NCBI GenBank assembly: GCA_041589455.1
Contig: JBFHVQ010000021.1
Location: 1-39,138, forward strand
Origin: SZUA-229 sp041589455
GTDB lineage: Bacteria > Pseudomonadota > Gammaproteobacteria > SZUA-229
Length of the DNA: 39,138 bases
Reading direction: 5' to 3'
Position numbers and translations under genes: made by a program. Under the pieces are notes generated by a model that saw only the letters and a program-made list of their open reading frames with translations, had not been told where the DNA came from and did no database searches. Below, piece by piece: positions 33,711-39,138 of the stretch (position 1 is its first letter; every line of letters begins with the position of its first letter).

Positions 33711-34972
33711 GTGATTATAATAAAGAGCACTTTTTAGAGCCCTATGATCAGGATTATGGCCTGCTTGAAATATTTAAATCTGCAGGCCTTAGTAGCTTGA
33801 ATAAGCTGTTTTCTGGTCTCTTAGGAGATGATTATTATATATCTGATATCAATGACAATGTTGTCCTGGGTAGTAAGTGTGATTTTAAGAACCAGCTAGA
33901 TATTGATATAGAATTCGAAAAAGCAGGGGCACTATTTTATAATAGGGATATATCAGAAGGTGCAGTGTCTTCGATTAAAAACACCATCCAGATTGTTTCA
34001 TCGGCCTATCAGAAATATATCATGGCTTCAAGTCTACATATAGAAGCCGTGCATGCAGACTATGCAGAAATAAAACTTAAGAAAGAACAGCTTGAGGAGT
34101 CAGAAGCTAAATACAGGGAACTATCCGAGCAGCTTGATGTGCGGGTTAAAGAGCAGGTGATTGAAATTGAAAATAAACAGCGCCAGTTATATCTCGCAGA
34201 AAGATACTCTGCAATAGGACGATTGTCAGCAGGTGTGGCTCATGAAATTAATAACCCAATGGGTTTTATTTTAAGCAACCTTAACACTTCTAAAACATAT
34301 CTGGATAATTTGTCTGCATTAATAAAAATGATACTAGATAATGCCAGTTACGATGATGTTAAAAATTATATTAAGAGTAATGAGGTTGAGTACGACTTAG
34401 AAGACTTCTATGACTTGATAGATGAAAGTGTGACGGGTGGTACCCGAATTAGATCGATTGTCTCTGCGCTTATGATTTTTTCAGATGTGGATATTGAATC
34501 TTCTGAAGATGTTTCTATTGTTGATATATCAAATAACGTTCTCGAAAGTTATAAATTACCGGATGATAAAAAAATAAATATATGTATAAATGCTAATCAG
34601 GAAGCCTTAATCAAATGTAATCAAACACTGCTAATGCAGGTATTTCGTAATGTTTTGTCAAATGCGATCAGCTCTATTGAAACAGAAGGCGTTATCTGTT
34701 TCGAAGAATCACTCGATCATGAAGGTGTTTGTATAATGATTAGTGATACAGGTTGTGGTATGTCTGAAGAGGTGCTTTCCAAAGTATTTGATCCATTTTT
34801 TACAACAAGAGACGTAGGTCAGGGTGTTGGCCTTGGTATGACGGTGGCTAATGAAGTGATAAATACAATGGGCGGTACTATTGAAATACAATCTGAACTT
34901 GAAAAGGGAACGAAGGTAATTATACATTTGCCTGAAATTAAAAGTTCATCGGACGCCAAACTAGATGGGTAA
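33707..34972 (+). CDS. Histidine kinase with unrecognised N-terminal domain
   Basis: A 421-residue soluble kinase. Residues about 1-110 match no domain I recognise; they are acidic and alpha/beta in appearance (GLLEIFKSAGLSSLNKLFSG; DIDIEFEKAGALFYNRD). A coiled coil (about 115-165) leads to DHp with H179 in AGVAHEINNPMGFI and the ATPase domain (N box MQVFRNVLSNAISS, SDTGCGM, FDPFFTTRD, GQGVGLGMTVA). It is more divergent than the other two kinases. Sitting directly between the GTPase and the REC-ATPase, both overlapping, it is a candidate kinase for the latter and its N-terminus a candidate GTPase contact; both are inference. Confidence 0.85.
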   Translation: MSDYNKEHFLEPYDQDYGLLEIFKSAGLSSLNKLFSGLLGDDYYISDINDNVVLGSKCDFKNQLDIDIEFEKAGALFYNRDISEGAVSSIKNTIQIVSSAYQKYIMASSLHIEAVHADYAEIKLKKEQLEESEAKYRELSEQLDVRVKEQVIEIENKQRQLYLAERYSAIGRLSAGVAHEINNPMGFILSNLNTSKTYLDNLSALIKMILDNASYDDVKNYIKSNEVEYDLEDFYDLIDESVTGGTRIRSIVSALMIFSDVDIESSEDVSIVDISNNVLESYKLPDDKKINICINANQEALIKCNQTLLMQVFRNVLSNAISSIETEGVICFEESLDHEGVCIMISDTGCGMSEEVLSKVFDPFFTTRDVGQGVGLGMTVANEVINTMGGTIEIQSELEKGTKVIIHLPEIKSSSDAKLDG

Positions 34973-37193
34973 ATATTCTTCTCTATTTTCAGATGATGAA
35001 GCGGACGATTCTCAGGACGTTGAAGAATTCGTTCCTTATCACATGCTACTTGTTGATGATGAACCAAATGTACTCAAGGCTTTGCAGCGTGTATTTAGAA
35101 AGGAAAAATATACAATAAATACGGCAAATAATGCTGCAGAGGCTCTTGAGTTTTTAACCAAAAATCAATGTCAGCTTGTAATATCAGATTTTAAAATGCC
35201 GGGAATGAATGGTGCTCAATTTTTACAGGAGACTAAAAAGCTATATCCTAATATGATCCGTATTATGTTAACAGGTCAGGCTGATACAGATGCAGTAATG
35301 ACTGCAATTAAAGATGGTGCTGTCTATAAGTTTATTCTTAAACCATGGAATGATGATGATTTACGGGTTACAGTGGCACTGGCTTTTGAACAATATGAGC
35401 TCGTCAAGAAAAATGAGGAACTAAAAAAGCAGAATTTAAATAAAGCTAAGGAAATCAACTCACTCGTTAAGCTCAATGTCACTAATAAGAGTCAGCTCGC
35501 GATCATGCTTAATAAGCGTGGTTTGCTCACAGATAAGCAGGTGCAAGCTGTTCATAACCTTCAACAGGTTAAGAAGAGACCAATTATCAAGTCACTTATT
35601 GATAAAGACTGGGTCGATGAAGCAGTCGTAAGGAAAATTCTTCAAAAAGACATGTTGATGGATGAAATAGATCTTAAGGAGGCTAGAATAGAACCAGAAG
35701 TCGTTTCAATGTTGCCAGGTACTTTCTGTGACTATCATCTGGTTATTCCAGTTTTAACAGATGAACGCTCATTAACGCTTGCAATGGCAGACCCTCTTGA
35801 TACAGGCCTTACAGATGATTTACGTTTTATAACTGGTCTAGATATTAAACCAGTTTTAGCATCTTCTGAAAGTATTAAGCAAAAAATATCTGAAATTTAT
35901 GAAGATGCCTCTATGGAAGAACTTGAGTCATTTATGTCTGACTCTGATCCATTTGAAGGTATCGAAATTGTAATAGATGATGAAGACGAATCTAGTCTGG
36001 AAGAGTTATTACATGGCACTGATGAGCCACCCGCGATTCGCCTGGTCAATGCCATTATATTAGAAGCTATTCGTCTTAAATCAAGCGATATTCATATTCA
36101 GCCTAAAACAAAAAATATTGTGATACGTTATCGTCTTGATGGGGTGTTGCATGACAAAATTCATATCCCTCTTAATATGTTAATGCCGCTGGTTTCACGA
36201 ATTAAAGTTATGGCTGAGCTTGATATTACTGAGCGTCGAAGGCCCCAGGATGGAAGAATAACTATTAAGACACCGATGCGAGTTGTAGATTTACGTCTTT
36301 CTACAATTCCAACTATTAACGGTGAAAAAATTGTTATGCGATTATTGGATAGAAACGCATCTATTCAAACATTAGATGATCTGGGCTTATCAGTTCCTAA
36401 TTTAATGAAAATACATAATCTGGTTACTCGTCCGCAGGGTATTATTTTAACCACAGGACCGACAGGCAGTGGTAAGACAACCACTCTGTATGCAATGATG
36501 CAGCATAATCTTTCTTCGGAAAAAAACTATGTAACTATTGAAGATCCCGTTGAATATTTTATGGACTCTGCCTGTCAGGTGATGGTTAAAGAAAAGATTG
36601 GTTTAGATTTTGCTACTGCACTACGATCTATCTTGCGACAGGATCCCGATGTTGTCTTACTGGGCGAAGTACGTGATTTCGAAACAGCTGAAGTGGCTTT
36701 TCATGCTGCTTTAACAGGTCACCTTGTTTATTCAACTTTGCACACAAATTCAGCCATCACTACCATAACTCGCTTGATTGATTATGGGCTTAAGCCTCAT
36801 GTAATCGCTGCGGCATTACAGGCTGTCGTTGCACAGCGGTTGGTGCGTAAGATATGTCATCATTGTAAGGAATTAACTTCAGCGCCACAGGAAGTGTTAC
36901 ATCAATTAGGTGATACGTTTCTTTCTGAAAACATGATTTTCTACCATGGAAAGGGCTGTCCTAAATGTAACAATACGGGATACGCAGGAAGGGCGTCTAT
37001 TTATGAAATTTTAATACCCAGTATAGAAATGCTGGATCTTATTTCAAAAAATGCGAGCTTTCTTGAATTGACGCAACAGGCTTCACTTGAGGGTATGACA
37101 ACGCTAATAGAAGATGCCAGAGATAAAGTGAACGCGGGTATTACCAGTGCAGAAGAAGTCTTGAGGGTACTCGGGGCTCAGGTGATTCAGTAA
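34965..37193 (+). CDS. Receiver-MshEN-GspE/PilB ATPase fusion
   Basis: A 742-residue protein. The receiver domain (about 25-145) has D31/D32, acceptor D75 in ISDFKMPGMNG and K126. An MshEN-like region (about 175-315) follows, with a partly degenerate first motif (QLAIMLNKRGLLTDKQV, lacking the usual Arg and Gly of RLG). The type II/IV ATPase (about 350-742) is intact: SSDIHIQP, Walker A GPTGSGKTT (498-506), Asp box TIEDPVEY, Walker B VVLLGEVRD, His box TGHLVYSTLHTNSA, and zinc-binding CxxC pairs C631/C634 and C665/C668. It should drive pilus or pseudopilus assembly under phosphorylation control. No pilin or platform gene is nearby. Confidence 0.92.
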   Translation: MGKYSSLFSDDEADDSQDVEEFVPYHMLLVDDEPNVLKALQRVFRKEKYTINTANNAAEALEFLTKNQCQLVISDFKMPGMNGAQFLQETKKLYPNMIRIMLTGQADTDAVMTAIKDGAVYKFILKPWNDDDLRVTVALAFEQYELVKKNEELKKQNLNKAKEINSLVKLNVTNKSQLAIMLNKRGLLTDKQVQAVHNLQQVKKRPIIKSLIDKDWVDEAVVRKILQKDMLMDEIDLKEARIEPEVVSMLPGTFCDYHLVIPVLTDERSLTLAMADPLDTGLTDDLRFITGLDIKPVLASSESIKQKISEIYEDASMEELESFMSDSDPFEGIEIVIDDEDESSLEELLHGTDEPPAIRLVNAIILEAIRLKSSDIHIQPKTKNIVIRYRLDGVLHDKIHIPLNMLMPLVSRIKVMAELDITERRRPQDGRITIKTPMRVVDLRLSTIPTINGEKIVMRLLDRNASIQTLDDLGLSVPNLMKIHNLVTRPQGIILTTGPTGSGKTTTLYAMMQHNLSSEKNYVTIEDPVEYFMDSACQVMVKEKIGLDFATALRSILRQDPDVVLLGEVRDFETAEVAFHAALTGHLVYSTLHTNSAITTITRLIDYGLKPHVIAAALQAVVAQRLVRKICHHCKELTSAPQEVLHQLGDTFLSENMIFYHGKGCPKCNNTGYAGRASIYEILIPSIEMLDLISKNASFLELTQQASLEGMTTLIEDARDKVNAGITSAEEVLRVLGAQVIQ

Positions 37194-37198
37194 ATAAT

Positions 37199-37237
37199 CG
37201 CAAGGTGAATAAACGTTGTCTGTTTATACACCTTGCG
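37199..37237. terminator. Hairpin in convergent gap before ettA end
   Basis: CGCAAGGTG (37199-37207) pairs with CACCTTGCG (37229-37237), and ATAAAC with GTTTAT inside it, one A-A mismatch between, with a 7-nt loop. That is 15 pairs. It lies between the ends of the REC-ATPase (+) and ettA (-) and is a probable bidirectional terminator, though the T-tracts are short. Confidence 0.65.
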
Positions 37238-37248
37238 TCTTCAGCAGA

Positions 37249-38913
37249 TTACTTAAGTGGCTTGTACTTAATGCGGTGAGGATTCATTGCATCGTCACCT
37301 AGTCGACGTTTACGGTCGGCTTCATAATCAGAGTAATTGCCTTCAAACCAGGTTACCTGAGAGTCGCCTTCAAACGCCAGGATGTGTGTTGCGATACGGT
37401 CAAGGAACCAGCGATCGTGCGAGATAATTACTGCACAGCCAGGGAAGTCGAGAACTGCTTCTTCTAGTGCACGCAGTGTTTCAACATCAAGGTCATTGGT
37501 CGGTTCGTCAAGCAGCAACAGGTTGCCACCTTTCTTCAGTAATTTAGCCAGGTGTACACGGTTTCTTTCACCACCAGATAAATTCCTGATATGTTTCTGC
37601 TGGTCTTCACCTTTGAAATTAAAGTGTCCAACGTAAGCACGTGAAGGCGTGGTATAACGGCCCACTTCAATGATATCGAGACCGTCGGAAATTTCTTCCC
37701 AGACAGTTTTATTATCATCCAGTGTGTCGCGACTCTGGTCAACATAGGCTATATCGACGGTTTCACCGACTTTGAATTCACCTGAATCTGGTTGTTCGTC
37801 ACCTGTCATCATACGGAATAGGGTTGTCTTACCCGCACCATTGGGGCCAATAACGCCAACTATTCCGCCTTTGGGAAGATTGAAACTAAGATTTTCGTAA
37901 AGCAGGCGATCACCAAAGCTCTTGCTGATGCCGTTTGCTTCAATTACCAGATCACCGAGACGCGGTCCAGGTGGAATGTAGAGAGATTTGGTTTCACTAC
38001 GTTTCTGAAAATCATCAGATTGCAGTTCTTCAAAGCGAGATAGTCGAGCTTTGCTTTTCGCATGCCGGCCCTTTGCATTTGAGCGAACCCATTCCAGTTC
38101 TGCCTTAATGGCTTTTTGTCTGCTGGCTTCTTTTTTCTCTTCCTGCTCCAGACGTTTTTCTTTCTGTTCGAGCCAGGAAGAATAGTTGCCTTCCCATGGA
38201 ATACCCTGACCTCGATCCAGTTCGAGGATCCAGCCAGCGACATTATCAAGGAAGTAGCGATCGTGGGTAACGGCAACCACAGTGCCTGAGAATTCAGCAA
38301 GGAAGCGTTCCAGCCAGGCAACCGATTCGGCATCGAGGTGGTTAGTGGGTTCATCAAGAATCAGCATGTCAGGTGCTGACAGAAGTAGTCGACACAGAGC
38401 GACGCGTCGGCGCTCACCTCCGGATAGTTTGCTCACATCTGCATCCCACGGGGGTAGACGCAATGCATCGGCTGCAATTTCAAGCTTATGATCCAGATTA
38501 TGTGCATCAGCCGCCTGAATAATGTTTTCCAGTCGGGCTTGTTCAGCAGCTAGTGCATCGAAATCAGCATCTGGTTCTGCATAGGCCGCATAAACTTCAT
38601 CTAATTTGCTTTGTGCTTCCTTAACTTCTTTCAGACCATCTTCAACATTGCCACGAACATCTTTAGATTCGTCAAGCTCAGGCTCCTGCTGTAAGTAGCC
38701 AATATTTATGCCTGGTTGAGGCCTGGCTTCCCCAATGATGTCCTTGTCGACACCGGCCATAATTCTTAACAGTGTAGATTTACCCGCACCGTTATAACCT
38801 AGAACACCAATTTTCGCTCCGGGGAAGAAATTCAGGTTTATGTTTTTAAGCAGTTCTTTTTTGGGTGGTACAACTTTGCCCACGCCATTCATTGTATAAA
38901 TATACTGTGCCAT
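37249..38913 (-). CDS. ettA: Energy-dependent translational throttle protein EttA
   Basis: A 554-residue ABC-F protein, the same length as E. coli EttA (555). It binds the ribosomal E site and gates elongation according to ATP/ADP level. Two ATPase domains are intact: GYNGAGKST with LSGGERRRVALCRLLL and ILDEPTNHLDAESV; GPNGAGKTT with LSGGERNRVHLAKLL and LLDEPTNDLDVETL. The EttA arm insert follows the first Walker A region, and the charged linker (about 240-300: EKRLEQEEKKEASRQKAIKA) lies between domains. Its start MAQYIYTMNGVGKVVPPKK is diagnostic of EttA rather than Uup or YheS. Confidence 0.97.
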   Translation of the reverse strand: MAQYIYTMNGVGKVVPPKKELLKNINLNFFPGAKIGVLGYNGAGKSTLLRIMAGVDKDIIGEARPQPGINIGYLQQEPELDESKDVRGNVEDGLKEVKEAQSKLDEVYAAYAEPDADFDALAAEQARLENIIQAADAHNLDHKLEIAADALRLPPWDADVSKLSGGERRRVALCRLLLSAPDMLILDEPTNHLDAESVAWLERFLAEFSGTVVAVTHDRYFLDNVAGWILELDRGQGIPWEGNYSSWLEQKEKRLEQEEKKEASRQKAIKAELEWVRSNAKGRHAKSKARLSRFEELQSDDFQKRSETKSLYIPPGPRLGDLVIEANGISKSFGDRLLYENLSFNLPKGGIVGVIGPNGAGKTTLFRMMTGDEQPDSGEFKVGETVDIAYVDQSRDTLDDNKTVWEEISDGLDIIEVGRYTTPSRAYVGHFNFKGEDQQKHIRNLSGGERNRVHLAKLLKKGGNLLLLDEPTNDLDVETLRALEEAVLDFPGCAVIISHDRWFLDRIATHILAFEGDSQVTWFEGNYSDYEADRKRRLGDDAMNPHRIKYKPLK

Positions 38914-38952
38914 AATAAATTTGATCGTATCTATGATAATAACTGGCTGGCA

Positions 38953-38958
38953 ATTATA
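38953..38958 (-). promoter_or_regulatory. Candidate -10 element of ettA
   Basis: TATAAT on the minus strand, 39 bp before the ettA ATG, giving a short leader. The -35 region at 16-18 bp spacing is poor. Confidence 0.35.
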
Positions 38959-39100
38959 CTTGATTCGGAGGTAAAAATACCTCTCTATACCTGACTATCA
39001 TTGCTAAAAACTTTAAATAATATAAATAGTGAACTAATTAGTGCCATTTAACCTATTATATCGAATTGTATTCTTTGCTCTCATCGCTCTACTGCAGGCC

Positions 39101-39133
39101 AGATCGGAGAGCACACGTCTGAACTCCAGTCAC
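39101..39133 (+). other. Illumina TruSeq adapter sequence at contig end
   Basis: The bases AGATCGGAGAGC followed by ACACGTCTGAACTCCAGTCAC match the Illumina read adapter, which begins AGATCGGAAGAGC, with one A missing. Five further bases (39134-39138) may be index sequence. This is artificial and not genomic; bases just upstream of 39101 may also be unreliable. Confidence 0.95.
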
Positions 39134-39138
39134 TGGCA

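Noticed and set aside
37944..38357. 137-codon minus-strand open frame inside ettA
   Set aside because: An alternate frame of the highly conserved ettA gene; no independent support.
1..39138. CRISPR arrays, insertion sequences, tRNA or rRNA genes
   Set aside because: No regularly spaced direct repeats, transposase motifs or recognisable RNA gene structures were found on reading through the window; a formal scan was not possible.

Overview
The window looks like one end of a short-read contig from a gammaproteobacterium with moderately low GC (about low-to-mid 40s by eye). Gammaproteobacterial markers are HflD next to MnmA, Rsd/AlgQ, NudJ, fused RlmKL, EttA and the comEC-msbA-lpxK-ycaR-kdsB block. 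No phage genes, insertion sequences, CRISPR array or RNA genes were seen. The last ~35 bases match an Illumina adapter with one base missing, so the right-hand contig end is artificial. The first gene runs off the left edge.

Layout. (1) 1-3621: two DUF5666 lipoproteins flank a DUF6502 gene, followed by a convergent MipA/OmpV outer-membrane gene. (2) 4658-13005, all + strand: an ABC exporter, ispF, a YqiA-like esterase, nagZ, an MscS channel, a DsrE-like protein, a purine phosphoribosyltransferase and methylthioinosine phosphorylase (a probable salvage pair), an ICMT-like membrane methyltransferase and a small kinase-fold protein. (3) 13007-17620, all - strand: a DUF2062 protein, nudJ, a secreted protein of unknown function, mnmA, hflD, a YkgJ-type Cys-cluster protein and a bacterial alkaline-ceramidase homologue. 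(4) 17716-27062, + strand: comEC, exbB, exbD, msbA, lpxK, a ycaR/Trm112-like zinc ribbon, kdsB and rlmKL, mainly lipid A/LPS supply and envelope energisation. (5) rsd (-), msrA (+) and, at the right end, ettA (-).

The most unusual region is 28730-37193, six tightly spaced or overlapping + strand genes: a GAF histidine kinase, a REC protein with a catalytically degenerate HD-GYP domain, a REC-histidine kinase hybrid, an MglA-like polarity GTPase, a third histidine kinase with an unrecognised N-terminus, and a fusion of a receiver domain with an MshEN-type type IV pilus/type II secretion ATPase. None of the three kinases shows a membrane segment. I infer a cytoplasmic phosphorelay that couples an MglA-type GTPase to a phosphorylation-controlled pilus or secretion motor. 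No pilus structural gene and no recognisable MglB partner lie in the window.
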